Assembly: GCF_030160235.1 (NCBI RefSeq)
Contig: NZ_BSNY01000021.1
Span: 62,001-126,000 of the forward strand
DNA: 64,000 nucleotides
Direction of reading: 5' to 3'
Source: Mesorhizobium huakuii
GTDB taxonomy: Bacteria > Pseudomonadota > Alphaproteobacteria > Rhizobiales > Rhizobiaceae
Below, in pieces: positions 16,604-25,710 of the stretch (position 1 is the first letter of the stretch; each line of letters starts with the position of its first letter). Below the pieces are notes generated by a model, which was not told the DNA's origin, did no database searches, and saw nothing but the letters and a program-made list of their open reading frames with translations. The position numbers were made by a program, and so were the translations under genes.

Positions 16604-18076
16604 ATGGACGAAAAAATGCCCGCGCGCCGGCGCACCGGCGACCTCACCAGCGGCCCGATCCCACGCACGCTGTTGCTGTTTGCCTTGCCGGTTCTGGGCT
16701 CCAACGTGCTGCAGTCGCTCAACGGGTCGATCAATGCAGTCTGGGTCGGCCGCTTTCTCGGTGAATCGGCGCTGACCGCCACCTCCAACGCCAACCTCGT
16801 CCTGTTCCTGATCCTGGGCACCGTGTTCGGCATCGGCATGGCGGCGACCATCCTGGTGGCGCAGTCGGTCGGCGCCCGCGACCTACCCGAGGCGCGCCGC
16901 ATCGTCGGCACCAGCGCCACCTTCTTCTTCTTCGTTTCGGTGGTCTTCGCCGTCTACGGCTGGATCTGGGTCGATGCCATCCTCAACACGCTCGGCACAC
17001 CGGCGGACGCCTTGCCGCTGGCGCGTTCCTATCTGCGCATCATCTTCGTCGCCGTGCCGATGATGAACCTTCTATCCTTCGTCATGACCGTGCTGCGCGG
17101 TGCGGGCGATTCACGCACCCCCTTCATCTTCATGGCGCTGGCGGTCGTCCTCGATATCGTGCTCAACCCGCTGCTGATCCGCGGCATCGGCCCCTTCCCC
17201 GAACTTGGCATCGCCGGTTCCGCCACTGCGACGCTGATCGGCCAGACGGTGAGCGTCATCGCCATCCTTGTCGTGCTCTATGCGCGCAAGCACCCGCTGC
17301 GGCTCGCCGGCGCCAATCTCGCGCTGTTGCGGCCCGACCCTGCCTTGCTGCGCATCGTCGTCTTCAAGGGCGTGCCGATGGGCCTGCAGATGATCGTCAT
17401 TTCGGCGGCGGCCCTAACGGTGATGGGCATCGTCAATTCCTACGGTTCGCAGGTCGCCGCCGCCTACGGCATCGCCGCGCAGCTGTGGACCTATATCCAG
17501 ATGCCGGCGCTGGCCATCGGTGCCGCGGTCTCCTCGATGGCAGCGCAGAATGTCGGCGCCGGCCGCTGGGACCGGATCGGCCGCGTCGCCGCCTCCGGCG
17601 TCGGCTTCAACCTCGTCCTGACCGGCGCCCTGGTCGCGCTGCTGTGGCTCTTCGACCGACCGATCCTCGGCCTGTTCCTGAGCAGCGACAGCGCGGCGAT
17701 CGACATCGCCGCGCACATCAACACAGCCGCGTCATGGTCGTTCATCCTGTTCGGCATCACCATCGTGCTGTTCGCCACCGTGCGCGCCACGGGCGCGGTG
17801 ATGCCGCCGCTGATCATCCTGGTGATTTCGGTGCTCATCGTGCGCACCGGCTTTGCCTATTTCATGCGCGGCGTGATCGGTGAAGAAGCTCTGTGGTGGA
17901 GTTTCCCGGCCGGCTCGATCACCTCGCTGGTGCTGGCGGCCGCCTATTACCGTTTCGGCGGCTGGCGCAGCTTGCACATGATCGAGAACAGGCCGGCCGC
18001 CGGGGAGCCGCCGGACACCGGGCTTGGCGTGCCACGCGGCCGCGCCAACATGGCGCCTGAAACGCCAAACGGTTGA
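16604..18076 (+). CDS. MATE family multidrug efflux transporter
   Basis: 490 residues with twelve predicted membrane helices. The two MatE repeats are visible (TLLLFALPVLGSNVLQSLNG near the N-terminus and VFKGVPMGLQMIVISAAALT about halfway), with the typical GAGDSRTPF loop and the PALAIGAAVSSMAAQNVGAG segment. Members export cationic drugs, dyes or metabolites with Na+ or H+ antiport. I chose ATG 16604; a TTG nine bases upstream is in frame. The gene converges on an MFS gene with 17 bp between stops. Substrate unknown. Confidence 0.9.
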   Translation: MDEKMPARRRTGDLTSGPIPRTLLLFALPVLGSNVLQSLNGSINAVWVGRFLGESALTATSNANLVLFLILGTVFGIGMAATILVAQSVGARDLPEARRIVGTSATFFFFVSVVFAVYGWIWVDAILNTLGTPADALPLARSYLRIIFVAVPMMNLLSFVMTVLRGAGDSRTPFIFMALAVVLDIVLNPLLIRGIGPFPELGIAGSATATLIGQTVSVIAILVVLYARKHPLRLAGANLALLRPDPALLRIVVFKGVPMGLQMIVISAAALTVMGIVNSYGSQVAAAYGIAAQLWTYIQMPALAIGAAVSSMAAQNVGAGRWDRIGRVAASGVGFNLVLTGALVALLWLFDRPILGLFLSSDSAAIDIAAHINTAASWSFILFGITIVLFATVRATGAVMPPLIILVISVLIVRTGFAYFMRGVIGEEALWWSFPAGSITSLVLAAAYYRFGGWRSLHMIENRPAAGEPPDTGLGVPRGRANMAPETPNG

Positions 18077-18093
18077 GATCGGCCCGCTTTCTC

Positions 18094-19302
18094 TCAATGC
18101 CTGTGTTTTAGCCCAAAGCCCAGCGCCACCAGCGCAAAGACGATGATCATGCCGGCAAATGCCAGGCTTGCGGCGACAGCGTTGACGTAGGTCGAGATGA
18201 TGCCGACGCCGATGACGGGCAAGGCATTGCCGGTAAAGCAGCAGACGAAGAAGCTGGACACGAGTTCCGCGCGGCGGTCTTCTGGCGCTATCTCGTTCAC
18301 CACCTGCAGGCCGCCTCGGTAGCCAAGCGCCGCCACAACACCGCAGCAAGCGGTTGCGGCGACCATCAGCGCCATGGAAGCCAGCATCTGCGCCATCACC
18401 ACCAGCAGGACGCTTGGGATCATCAAGGCCAGCGCGGCCAGCATTGCCTTGCTGCTCTGCATGCGCATCAACATCACGATGCTGACCGCCGTAACGATCG
18501 CCAGTTCGAAGAACAGCGCGCCGGCGACAGTGTGGTTGGCTTCATGGAGTTGCTGTGCCAGGATGCTCGGTGACACGGCCGCGTAGAAGCCGACCAACGC
18601 CATCGCCCCAAAACCGGTCACCGCCGGCGCAACGAAGCTCGCACGGATCTCCTCCGGCACGGAAAGTTGCGGCCGCATGGAAACGCGCCTGAGGCTGCCC
18701 GGCTTCGCCACCGTTTCGCGGGTGCGCCAGACCAGGATCGTCACCACCACAAGGGCTGCCAGATAGGCAATGAAGATCAGGCGCAACGGCCAGGGCTCAT
18801 ATTGCGCCAGCAGTCCCGAGGCAAGCGCGCCGAAGCCGAGGCCGAGGAAATTGGTGCTGGTGGTGATGACGCTGGCGCGCGACCTCTCGGCGTCGGGGAG
18901 AAGCTCGGCGATCCACGCGGTTCCTGTTCCCGCGCCGATGCCGATGCCAAGCCCGCTCAGGATCCGGGCCACGTCGAGTGAGAGCACATTTTCAGCGAAC
19001 AGGAAAACAAGCGCACTGAGGATCGCGATGATCATGGCCGCGACGGCCGCGGGCCGGCGTCCGATAACATCCGACACGCCGCCGAACATCAGCAAGGCGC
19101 CGAGATTGCCCACGACATAGACCGCGTAGACCAGCGTCAGCGTGATCTGCGAAAAGCCGAATTGCTGTTTGTAGATGATATAGAGGGGCGTCAGGACCGT
19201 GCTGCCGGCAAACAGCACGGCGATCATCGCCGCGACGGTGCCGATTGCAACAGCGTTGCCGTCAGCCCCTTCTTGCGTATGCGCCAAATCGCGATAGGCC
19301 AT
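18094..19302 (-). CDS. MFS transporter
   Basis: About 402 residues with twelve membrane helices. The loop after helix 2 has GGVSDVIGRRPAA, the MFS motif A; helix 5 has GTGTAWIAELLPDAERSRAS and the second half repeats the fold. The ATG at 19302 (MAYRDLAHTQEG) follows GAGGA at good distance; a GTG at 19317 and an ATG at 19308 are in frame upstream. It resembles drug-resistance or metabolite-exporting major facilitator proteins, but the sequence does not reveal the substrate. It converges with the MATE exporter gene. Confidence 0.88.
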   Translation of the reverse strand: MAYRDLAHTQEGADGNAVAIGTVAAMIAVLFAGSTVLTPLYIIYKQQFGFSQITLTLVYAVYVVGNLGALLMFGGVSDVIGRRPAAVAAMIIAILSALVFLFAENVLSLDVARILSGLGIGIGAGTGTAWIAELLPDAERSRASVITTSTNFLGLGFGALASGLLAQYEPWPLRLIFIAYLAALVVVTILVWRTRETVAKPGSLRRVSMRPQLSVPEEIRASFVAPAVTGFGAMALVGFYAAVSPSILAQQLHEANHTVAGALFFELAIVTAVSIVMLMRMQSSKAMLAALALMIPSVLLVVMAQMLASMALMVAATACCGVVAALGYRGGLQVVNEIAPEDRRAELVSSFFVCCFTGNALPVIGVGIISTYVNAVAASLAFAGMIIVFALVALGFGLKHRH

Positions 19303-19476
19303 GGCCATCCTCGTCACTGGCTTTAGGGGATCACGATCTCAACGCGCTTTCATCGGCGACGTTCCCAGCGTCCGGCAGCCTCCTGACATCGCCGGACTCT
19401 GCCCGCTGACCGAACAGAAATGGGCCGGGGCTGGCAGCCCCGACCCATCGCGGCATCCCTTGCGGTTCAGCCGACC

Positions 19477-19884
19477 CTATTTGCAGGGAAATCCGGGCGC
19501 GATTTTGCACTTGCCGGGACGCGGCTTGTGCGGCGGGCGATGGTGAGGAGGACGATGGTGCGGCCTGTGGTGCCAATGCGGCGGCCGATGCGGCGGGCGC
19601 ACGATGATAACAGGCGGGCGAACGATATGGGCCCGCGCGAGATAGCCGGAACTGGCCCAGCCGCTGATGCCGCCGCCATGGATCCTGCACCAGCCCGGCT
19701 CGCAGCCGCTGACATTGACCCTGAGGCCGGCCGGCAGCGTTCCGACCTTGGCGTATCCGGCACCGGGGCCGCTGCGCACGTTGAGGTTGGTCGTGGTGTG
19801 GGCGCTGTAGGCGAAGGCCGTGCCGGATGTCCCGAAGACGGCGGCCAGCAAGGTCGCGATCACAAGCAGAAATCGAAATCTCAT
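19477..19884 (-). CDS. Secreted SH3-domain protein with His/Pro-rich tail
   Basis: 135 residues from ATG 19884, preceded by GGAGGGAGC. A signal peptide (RFLLVIATLLAAVFGTSGTAFA) is followed by a bacterial SH3 domain with TTTNLNVRSGPGAGY, VGTLPAGLRVNVSGCEPGWCRI and GISGWASSGYLA. The last 45 residues are a His/Pro-rich repeat of the type RPPHxRPPH, ending with a Cys pair (GKCKIAPGFPCK). SH3b domains commonly bind cell-wall peptides. The histidine tail may bind metal, which is inference. Single gene. Confidence 0.85.
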   Translation of the reverse strand: MRFRFLLVIATLLAAVFGTSGTAFAYSAHTTTNLNVRSGPGAGYAKVGTLPAGLRVNVSGCEPGWCRIHGGGISGWASSGYLARAHIVRPPVIIVRPPHRPPHWHHRPHHRPPHHRPPHKPRPGKCKIAPGFPCK

Positions 19885-20126
19885 CGCTCCCTCCATTCGA
19901 TCCCCTGCCGTTTGACAGCTTCGACCAGGGGTTGCATCGAAAAGGGAGAGAAGACAGCAGGAAAAGTCAACAAGTGGCCAACGCCAATCATCATGTTCAA
20001 TGGCTCCGGTGCGCCGGTTTTCCCAGACATAGTTGAGGAATTTCCCGAGTGCCGTTTATCGGCCCGGGAAGTTGCGCTAACAGTTTACTGTCTTTCGACA
20101 ATTCGTTGCGGGCACGGGCGGGGATC

Positions 20127-20702
20127 ATGGGCAAAGGCAGGGTCGAGGCATTCACCGACGGCGTGGTGGCCATCATCATCACCATCATGGTGCTGGAGTT
20201 GAAAGTGCCGGAGGGTGAGGATTTCTCGGCCCTGGTGCCGCAACTGCCGATCTTCCTGTGCTACGTGCTGTCATTCATCAATGTCGGCATCTACTGGAAC
20301 AATCTGCACAACATGTTCCACACAGTGCAGCGCGTCGACGGCGGGGTCTTGTGGGCGAACCTGTATCTGTTGTTCTGGCTGTCCCTGATGCCGGTAACGA
20401 CCGCCTTCATGGGCGAGAACCATTTCGCCACGGTTCCCGTCGCGGTCTACGGCTTCGACCTCGCAATGTGCGCGACCGGCTACGCCATCCTGGTCCTGGC
20501 ACTGCACCGGCTGCATGGTCAGGGCACCGCCTTCGCCAAGGCAATCGGCACTGACCGCAAGGGAAGGATTTCGCTTGCCGTCTATATCGCGGCCGTTGCG
20601 CTTGCCTTCCTCAACCGGTGGATCGGTGTGGGCCTCTATGTTGTCGTCGCCCTGGTGTGGCTTATACCGGACACGCGTTTTTCGCGCGTTCTCGAAAAAT
20701 AG
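20127..20702 (+). CDS. TMEM175-family (DUF1211) potassium-channel-like membrane protein
   Basis: 191 residues from ATG 20127, preceded by GGGGAT. The first helix carries RVEAFTDGVVAIIITIMV followed by LELKVP, the signature of bacterial TMEM175 proteins, which are six-helix K+-selective channels. The usual filter-helix motif is FSD; here it reads FTD, a conservative change. Further helices are at about 40-62, 75-95, 105-130, 150-168 and 170-186. A longer in-frame reading from 20049 adds 26 residues with no membrane signal. Not in an obvious operon. Confidence 0.82.
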   Translation: MGKGRVEAFTDGVVAIIITIMVLELKVPEGEDFSALVPQLPIFLCYVLSFINVGIYWNNLHNMFHTVQRVDGGVLWANLYLLFWLSLMPVTTAFMGENHFATVPVAVYGFDLAMCATGYAILVLALHRLHGQGTAFAKAIGTDRKGRISLAVYIAAVALAFLNRWIGVGLYVVVALVWLIPDTRFSRVLEK

Positions 20703-20717
20703 CTCGAAGAAGCAGCT

Positions 20718-20999
20718 CTATTTACGCATCGCCTTCAGCTTTTCGGCGACCGACGCCGCGAGATCGGCGTAGCGCTCCTCCAGCCGTTCGGCTGCCTTGA
20801 TGATCGAGAAATCATGGCCGAATTTCTCCAGCGCCATGCGTAGTTTCTCGACGAACTCGGCCTGTTTTTCCAGCGCGGAAAACAGTGTCTTCACCTGGGC
20901 TTCGCTGATATCGGGGTTGGCAAGCATCTGCGGCACCTCCCGCCCCATCTGGTCACCGGTGGCGGTCTGCTCTTTCAGAATTGCGATCCAGTCCGTCAA
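20718..20999 (-). CDS. Small helical hypothetical protein
   Basis: 93 residues if started at TTG 20999, which has GGAG about eight bases upstream. The frame is open much further upstream, but that part is antisense to an SDR gene. The sequence (TDWIAILKEQTATGDQMG ... VKTLFSALEKQAEFVEKLRM ... RLEERYADLAASVAEKLKAM) is almost wholly amphipathic helix with heptad patterns, suggesting a coiled coil. No membrane segment or signal peptide. It does not match a family I can name. Convergent with the TMEM175-like gene, 15 bp apart. Confidence 0.6.
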   Translation of the reverse strand: MTDWIAILKEQTATGDQMGREVPQMLANPDISEAQVKTLFSALEKQAEFVEKLRMALEKFGHDFSIIKAAERLEERYADLAASVAEKLKAMRK

Positions 21000-21146
21000 A
21001 TAAAAATCTCCATGCTCCCCCGGCAAAAGTCTCCTTTTGCCCCGGCAGCATGCGCAGCCGCGGCCCTGCTGGTCAACCCGAACACGTGCTGACGAAGGCT
21101 TGCGCAAGCCCGTTCCGGCGCTAAGTTCGGCGCCATCGAGAAAAGG

Positions 21147-22025
21147 ATGCTGTTGCTCATGATCACCGACGCCGAAATCCAGAACGCCCTGCCCGCGCTT
21201 GGCCCGGGCAACACCGCCGTCATCACCGGCGCCGCCAGCGGCATCGGTCTGGCGGCCGCCAGGCGGCTTGCGCTGATGGGCATGAAGATCGTACTCGCCG
21301 ACATTGGGGGCGCGCGCCTTGACGATGCCTCCCGCGCCGTCTCGGCCATTGCCGGCGACGATGCCGTGCTTGCCGTCGCCGCCGATGTTTCGAAGGCCGA
21401 TGAGGTCGATCGTCTCGCTGACCGGGCATTCGGCGCCTTCGGCGAGGTCTCGCTGCTGATGAACAATGCTGGCGTCGGCGACAATCCTGGGAAACCCTGG
21501 GAAAACCGCGATGGCTGGAAACGGCTGCTCGACATTAATTTCTGGGGTGTCGTGCATGGCGTCGAAGCCTTCGCGCCGCGCATGCTGGCGTCGGCCAAGC
21601 CGGGCCTGATCATCAACACCGGTTCCAAGCAAGGCATCACCACGCCGCCCGGCAACCTCGCCTACAATGTCTCCAAGGCCGGCGTGAAGACATTCACCGA
21701 AGGCCTGGCGCATGCGCTGCGCAACGAACCGGGCGACCGCCTGTCTGCGCATCTGCTCATCCCCGGCTTCACCTATACCGGCCTCACCGAGGGGGCGACG
21801 GAAAAGCCCGCCGGCGCCTGGAGCGGCGAGCAGGTCATTGATTTCATGCTGGAATCCCTGGTCAAAGGCGACTTCTACATCCTGTGCCCGGACAATGAAG
21901 TGGCACGGCCGCTGGATGAAAAGCGCATGGCCTGGGCGATCGGCGACATCATCGAGAACCGCCCGGCCTTGTCGCGTTGGCACCCCGATCACAAGGATGC
22001 TTTCGCGGCCTTCATGAAAGGCTGA
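21147..22025 (+). CDS. SDR family NAD(P)-dependent oxidoreductase
   Basis: 292 residues. A Rossmann fold with cofactor motif TGAASGIG (27-34), D80 (AADVS), NNAG (106-109) and active-site S160 and Y173-x3-K177 (YNVSK) mark a classical short-chain dehydrogenase. The C-terminal extension (MAWAIGDIIENRPALSRWHPDHKDAF) is longer than in minimal SDRs. A second ATG at 21159 could be the true start; neither has an ideal ribosome site. Isolated gene, so the substrate cannot be inferred. Confidence 0.88.
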   Translation: MLLLMITDAEIQNALPALGPGNTAVITGAASGIGLAAARRLALMGMKIVLADIGGARLDDASRAVSAIAGDDAVLAVAADVSKADEVDRLADRAFGAFGEVSLLMNNAGVGDNPGKPWENRDGWKRLLDINFWGVVHGVEAFAPRMLASAKPGLIINTGSKQGITTPPGNLAYNVSKAGVKTFTEGLAHALRNEPGDRLSAHLLIPGFTYTGLTEGATEKPAGAWSGEQVIDFMLESLVKGDFYILCPDNEVARPLDEKRMAWAIGDIIENRPALSRWHPDHKDAFAAFMKG

Positions 22026-22036
22026 TCCGCAAGCCC

Positions 22037-22462
22037 TCACGCCACGTGCTTTTTCGGAGCTCGCTTTTGCGCCACGGCCTTCCTTGCGGCCATGGCGGCG
22101 ATCTTTTCGTCATGCCGCCGCGCCGCCCGCTCGCACTTGTCGCGGATTTCCTCGACCTCGGATTCCGTCAGGTGCTCGATGCCGATGAAATTGTTATGGC
22201 CCTCACTGACCCGGATCAGCTCATCGAGCTTGGCCTGGATCGCCGCGCCATCGCGGTTCTGCGTGTTCTGGATCAGGAACACCATCAGGAAAGTGATGAT
22301 GGTCGTGCCGGTGTTGATCACCAATTGCCAGGTGTCCGAGAAGCCGAAGAATGGTCCGCTCACCGCCCAGACGACGACGATCAGACAGCAAACGGCAAAG
22401 GTCAGCGGCAGGCCGGTTACATGGGCGACCCAGTTGGCGATCTTGGTAAAAACCTTTTCCAT
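22037..22462 (-). CDS. Low-affinity iron permease family protein
   Basis: 141 residues from ATG 22462. Two membrane helices (LTFAVCCLIVVVWAVSGPFF and QLVINTGTTIITFLMVFLIQ) are followed by NTQNRDGAAIQAKLDELIR, the hallmark of the Fet4-like low-affinity iron permease family (PF04120), then a charged cytoplasmic tail rich in Glu, Arg and Lys. It is shorter than yeast Fet4, as usual in bacteria, and iron transport by such short homologues is unproven. It converges with the SDR gene, 11 bp apart. Confidence 0.82.
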   Translation of the reverse strand: MEKVFTKIANWVAHVTGLPLTFAVCCLIVVVWAVSGPFFGFSDTWQLVINTGTTIITFLMVFLIQNTQNRDGAAIQAKLDELIRVSEGHNNFIGIEHLTESEVEEIRDKCERAARRHDEKIAAMAARKAVAQKRAPKKHVA

Positions 22463-22664
22463 CTGTCGAAATCCCTGAACAACTGCCGCGATGAGAAACA
22501 ACCGGCGACCGTCTCGGGTTCCCGCCGGCAACAAATACATCAGGTGCAATTGGGCACACGCAAAGCGCGAATGCAGCGGAAAACACACCTTATCGGTTCG
22601 GTGTCATCGTAACTGTGCAGGCAAAAGTGCCTGTTCGCTCCGCTTCACAGCGGTTTACCTCCAG

Positions 22665-22701
22665 CCCCTTCCGCTGCGCCACCCCCGCATGGCGGAAGGG
22701 G
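22665..22701. terminator. Hairpin with 9-bp stem
   Basis: CCCCTTCCG (22665-22673) pairs with CGGAAGGGG (22693-22701) across a 19-nt loop. It lies 74 bp downstream of the hexapeptide transferase stop. A short TTT follows it only on the plus strand, so its role as terminator is uncertain. Confidence 0.3.
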
Positions 22702-22774
22702 TTTCAGTCCAGAAAGCGCGGATGATGGCCTGCGCGGCGGTGACGGCCAGGGCCAAACCGTTGTCAGCGAAAGC

Positions 22775-23416
22775 CTAGACGGCGTCGTTTTCCCAACGAT
22801 CAAGGAAGGCCTCGATCGACATGGACTGGATGTCGGGAACCGCCCTGGCGAATTTCTCGACCGGCCAGTCCCACCAGGCGAGCGCTTCGATCCGCGCCGC
22901 TATGTCGGGAGCAAAGCGCGGCCGCAGCGGCTTTGCCGGCACGCCGGCGACGATCATGTAGGACGGCACGTCCTGCGTCACCACCGCATTGGCGCCGATG
23001 ACCGCGCCATTGCCGATCGTGATGCCGGGCATGATCACCGCGCCATGGCCGATCCAGACGTCATGGCCGATGGTCACGGCCTTCGCCCGCCGTCGCTCGC
23101 GGAACGCCGCATCGACGCCCAGCCAGCGAAAATATTCGTTCGGCCGATAGCTGACCTTGTGCTGGGTCAGCCGCTCGATCGGATGTTCGAGCGCGTTGAT
23201 GCGGCTGTTGGCGGCGATCGAGCAGAATTTGCCAATGGCTGTGTAGATGGCTTCCGAATGACGCTCGAAATAGGAGAAGTCGCCGACGCTCACCTCGCGC
23301 AGCACCACCCGCTCGCCGATCGAAGCATAGCGGCCGAGCTTGCACGCCTTCAGCTCCGCGGTCGGGTGGATGCGCGGCTCGGGATCTTTCAGGACGAGGT
23401 TTTCGGTGCGGTCCAT
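22775..23416 (-). CDS. Hexapeptide-repeat acetyltransferase (phosphonate-metabolism type)
   Basis: 213 residues from ATG 23416. Left-handed beta-helix hexapeptide repeats run through the middle: IGERVVLREVSVGDFSYFER, YTAIGKFCSIAANSRIN, VTIGHDVWIGHGAVIMPG and GAVIGANAVVTQDVPSYMIV. The order of these blocks, especially IGKFCSIA, RINALEHP and GHDVWIGHG, matches the Phn-associated hexapeptide transferase group often encoded in C-P lyase clusters and annotated as chloramphenicol acetyltransferase-like. No phn gene is nearby, so it may instead acetylate another small molecule. Catalytic His is probably within the GHDVWIGHG loop. Confidence 0.8.
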   Translation of the reverse strand: MDRTENLVLKDPEPRIHPTAELKACKLGRYASIGERVVLREVSVGDFSYFERHSEAIYTAIGKFCSIAANSRINALEHPIERLTQHKVSYRPNEYFRWLGVDAAFRERRRAKAVTIGHDVWIGHGAVIMPGITIGNGAVIGANAVVTQDVPSYMIVAGVPAKPLRPRFAPDIAARIEALAWWDWPVEKFARAVPDIQSMSIEAFLDRWENDAV

Positions 23417-23500
23417 GCGCGCGGCTTTACGCCCGAGCAATTACTCCCGCAAGGCAGGAGCAATTGTCCGTGGGTCAATCCGCACAAAAAGCTCATCCGC

Positions 23501-24019
23501 CTATTTAGGCTTGCCCTTGCTCCACACCACGTTCTGGCCGTAGAGCGGCACCGTGGTGACCGACATCTTGGCCGAGCCGTTCTGCACCTGGCGCGAATGC
23601 GAGAGATAGATCAGCGTCTCGTTGGTCTTGTCGTAAATGCGGTTCACCACCTGCTTCTTCCAGATCAGGCTGATGCCTTGCTTGAAAACCTCCTCGCCGC
23701 CCTCGCTCATGTCGATGTCGCCGATGGTGATCGGGCCGGTCTGACGACAGGAGATCGAGGAATCGGAGGGATCCTCGAACCAGTTGCCCTTGTGCAGGCG
23801 GTCGATGAGGCTGCGGTCGAAATAGGAGACATGGCAGGTCACGCCATCCACCTTCGGGTCCTTGATCGCTTCGACGATGATGTCATTGCCGACCCAGTCG
23901 ACGCCGACCTTGCCGACTTCCTCGGCGACGGCGCTGCCGGCGCCAAGCACGACGCACGCGGCCAAGGCGCCGCCGATCAGTTTTCGCCCAATCCGTTCGC
24001 GCCCAACCAGTTCGAGCAA
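23501..24019 (-). CDS. creA: CreA family protein
   Basis: 172 residues. An N-terminal signal (LIGGALAACVVLGAGSAVA) is followed by the CreA domain: VGKVGVDWVGNDIIVEAIKDPKV, GVTCHVSYFD, DPSDSSISCRQTGPI and the basic tail. CreA proteins are small secreted or periplasmic proteins of unknown function, named for the E. coli creABCD operon. No creBCD genes are here. The start is TTG at 24019: AGGAGG lies exactly five bases upstream and no ATG is in frame before the signal peptide. Confidence 0.87.
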   Translation of the reverse strand: MLELVGRERIGRKLIGGALAACVVLGAGSAVAEEVGKVGVDWVGNDIIVEAIKDPKVDGVTCHVSYFDRSLIDRLHKGNWFEDPSDSSISCRQTGPITIGDIDMSEGGEEVFKQGISLIWKKQVVNRIYDKTNETLIYLSHSRQVQNGSAKMSVTTVPLYGQNVVWSKGKPK

Positions 24020-24024
24020 AGGAG

Positions 24025-24030
24025 CCTCCT
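24025..24030 (-). promoter_or_regulatory. Ribosome binding site for a TTG start (creA)
   Basis: AGGAGG on the minus strand with a 5-nt spacer to TTG at 24019; it decides the start of the CreA gene. Confidence 0.7.
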
Positions 24031-24207
24031 GCGGTTCGAGTTGCCGGTATCAGGTGGGACGCGTCGTGCGGCTTTGCAAGCACAAGCGTCAATACCACCG
24101 CGGTTGCGGCATCGCGGCACTTTGCCTGCGCAAGGCCAAACCGCTAAGACTGTCGCACCGGCGCGGCATTGAGCCGGCGCGATGATTTCTGCGGACGGAC
24201 TTTTGTG

Positions 24208-24786
24208 ATGATGCGTTCTATCCTGGTCGGCATTCTCGTCCTGATGGCAGCCGGCATCGGCTGGCTGACCTTCGACTGGTATCGCGGCCATTATGGCGGC
24301 GAACCATTCGGCGCGCCCTTCACTCTCGTCGACCAGAAAGGCGCACCGATCACCGAAGCCGCCTTCCGGGGGCAGCCCAGCGTCGTCTTCTTCGGCTTCA
24401 CCCACTGCCCCGAAGTCTGCCCGACCACGCTGTTCGAGCTCTCCGGCTGGCTGAAGACGCTCGGCGACGACGGCAAGAGCCTGCATGCCTATTTCGTCTC
24501 GGTCGACCCGGAGCGTGACACGCCGGCGGTGATGAACGCCTATGTCAGCAATTTCTCCGACCGCATCACCGGCATCACCGGCGACCCGGACAAGGTCCAC
24601 GCGATGGCCAAGTCCTTCGGCATCTACTGGAAGAAGGTCGACACCGGCGACGGCGACTACACGATGGACCACACCGCCTCGGTGCTGCTGCTCAACGCCA
24701 AGGGTGACTTTGCCGGCACGATCGCCTATGGCGAAAGCGCCAGCACCGCCGTGGAGAAGCTGAAGCGCCTCGCGGCCAAGGGTTGA
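24208..24786 (+). CDS. SCO family (SCO1/SenC) copper protein
   Basis: 192 residues from ATG 24208. One N-terminal membrane anchor ([17 protein letters not shown]) precedes a thioredoxin-like domain with the copper motif CPEVC (C67, C71) and H155 (DHTASV), the three known ligands in SCO proteins. SVDPERDTP is also typical. Members deliver copper to the CuA site of cytochrome c oxidase or act as thiol reductants. The start has a second ATG one codon upstream of RSILVG; a longer in-frame reading from 24169 lacks support. PrmA begins 11 bp downstream. Confidence 0.9.
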   Translation: MMRSILVGILVLMAAGIGWLTFDWYRGHYGGEPFGAPFTLVDQKGAPITEAAFRGQPSVVFFGFTHCPEVCPTTLFELSGWLKTLGDDGKSLHAYFVSVDPERDTPAVMNAYVSNFSDRITGITGDPDKVHAMAKSFGIYWKKVDTGDGDYTMDHTASVLLLNAKGDFAGTIAYGESASTAVEKLKRLAAKG

Positions 24787-24797
24787 TAAGAATCCCT

Positions 24798-25670
24798 ATG
24801 ACCCAGACGCGGCTTCATTTCACCACCGGCAAGATCGAGGCCGAGCGCATCTTCGCGGCGCTTGAGCTGGCCTTCGAGGATGAGGGCCTGCCGATCGCCG
24901 TGCTCGAGCTCGACGAGGACCATGACATCCACGAGGTCTCGCTCTACGCCGATGGCGATGTCGACGCGGTCGAGGCGCGGGTGAAGGACATTCTTGCCGG
25001 CCTTGCCCTGTCGAAGCCGGTCGAGCGCGAAGTGCTGCCCGACATCGACTGGGTGGCGCGTTCGCTGGAAGGCCTGAAACCGGTACGCGCCGGCCGTTTC
25101 TTCGTCCACGGCGCGCATGACCGCAGGAAGCGCCACAGCGGCGAACTCGCCATCGAGATCGAGGCCGGCCTTGCCTTCGGCACCGGCCATCACGGCACCA
25201 CATCAGGCTGCCTGGAAATGCTGGAGAAAGTGGTGCGGCGCGAGCACCCGCGCAATGCGCTCGACCTCGGCACCGGCAGTGCCGTGCTGGCCATCGCCGT
25301 CGCCAAGCTCGCGCATATTCCGGTGCTCGCCACCGACATCGACCCGGTGGCGGTGAAGGTCGCCGCCGCCAATGCGAGGCTCAATCACGTCAAGGCGCTT
25401 ATCGAAACGGTCACCGCACCGGGCTTCCACCATCCGATCTTCGGCAAGCGTGCGCCCTTCGATCTGATCGTCGCCAACATATTGGCGCGGCCGCTGATGC
25501 GGCTGGCGCCGCAAATGGCCGGCCACATCGCTCTTGGCGGCTCGATCGTCCTGTCAGGCATCCTCGAGCGCCAGCGCGACGCCGTCATCTCGGCCTATGT
25601 CGGCCAGAATTTCCGGCACGTGCGCACCTTGCACCGCGAAGGCTGGGTGACGATCCACCTCAAGCACTAA
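24798..25670 (+). CDS. prmA: Ribosomal protein L11 methyltransferase
   Basis: 290 residues from ATG 24798. The N-terminal substrate-recognition domain (about 1-110) precedes a Rossmann-like SAM methyltransferase: [17 protein letters not shown], motif [26 protein letters not shown], and [13 protein letters not shown], the PrmA version of the NPPY-like motif. PrmA trimethylates lysines and the N-terminus of L11. The TTG at 24783 in the same frame overlaps the SCO stop and is less likely. Probably transcribed with the SCO gene. It converges on the autotransporter gene. Confidence 0.92.
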   Translation: MTQTRLHFTTGKIEAERIFAALELAFEDEGLPIAVLELDEDHDIHEVSLYADGDVDAVEARVKDILAGLALSKPVEREVLPDIDWVARSLEGLKPVRAGRFFVHGAHDRRKRHSGELAIEIEAGLAFGTGHHGTTSGCLEMLEKVVRREHPRNALDLGTGSAVLAIAVAKLAHIPVLATDIDPVAVKVAAANARLNHVKALIETVTAPGFHHPIFGKRAPFDLIVANILARPLMRLAPQMAGHIALGGSIVLSGILERQRDAVISAYVGQNFRHVRTLHREGWVTIHLKH

Positions 25671-25710
25671 GAACGGCAAGGCGATTGCCGATCCTCGACG
25701 GTCCCAACGC

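Noticed and set aside
20718-22040. Long reading of the small helical protein up to 440 residues
   Set aside because: Everything upstream of about 20999 is antisense to the SDR gene and has low-complexity composition; only the last 93 residues look like protein.
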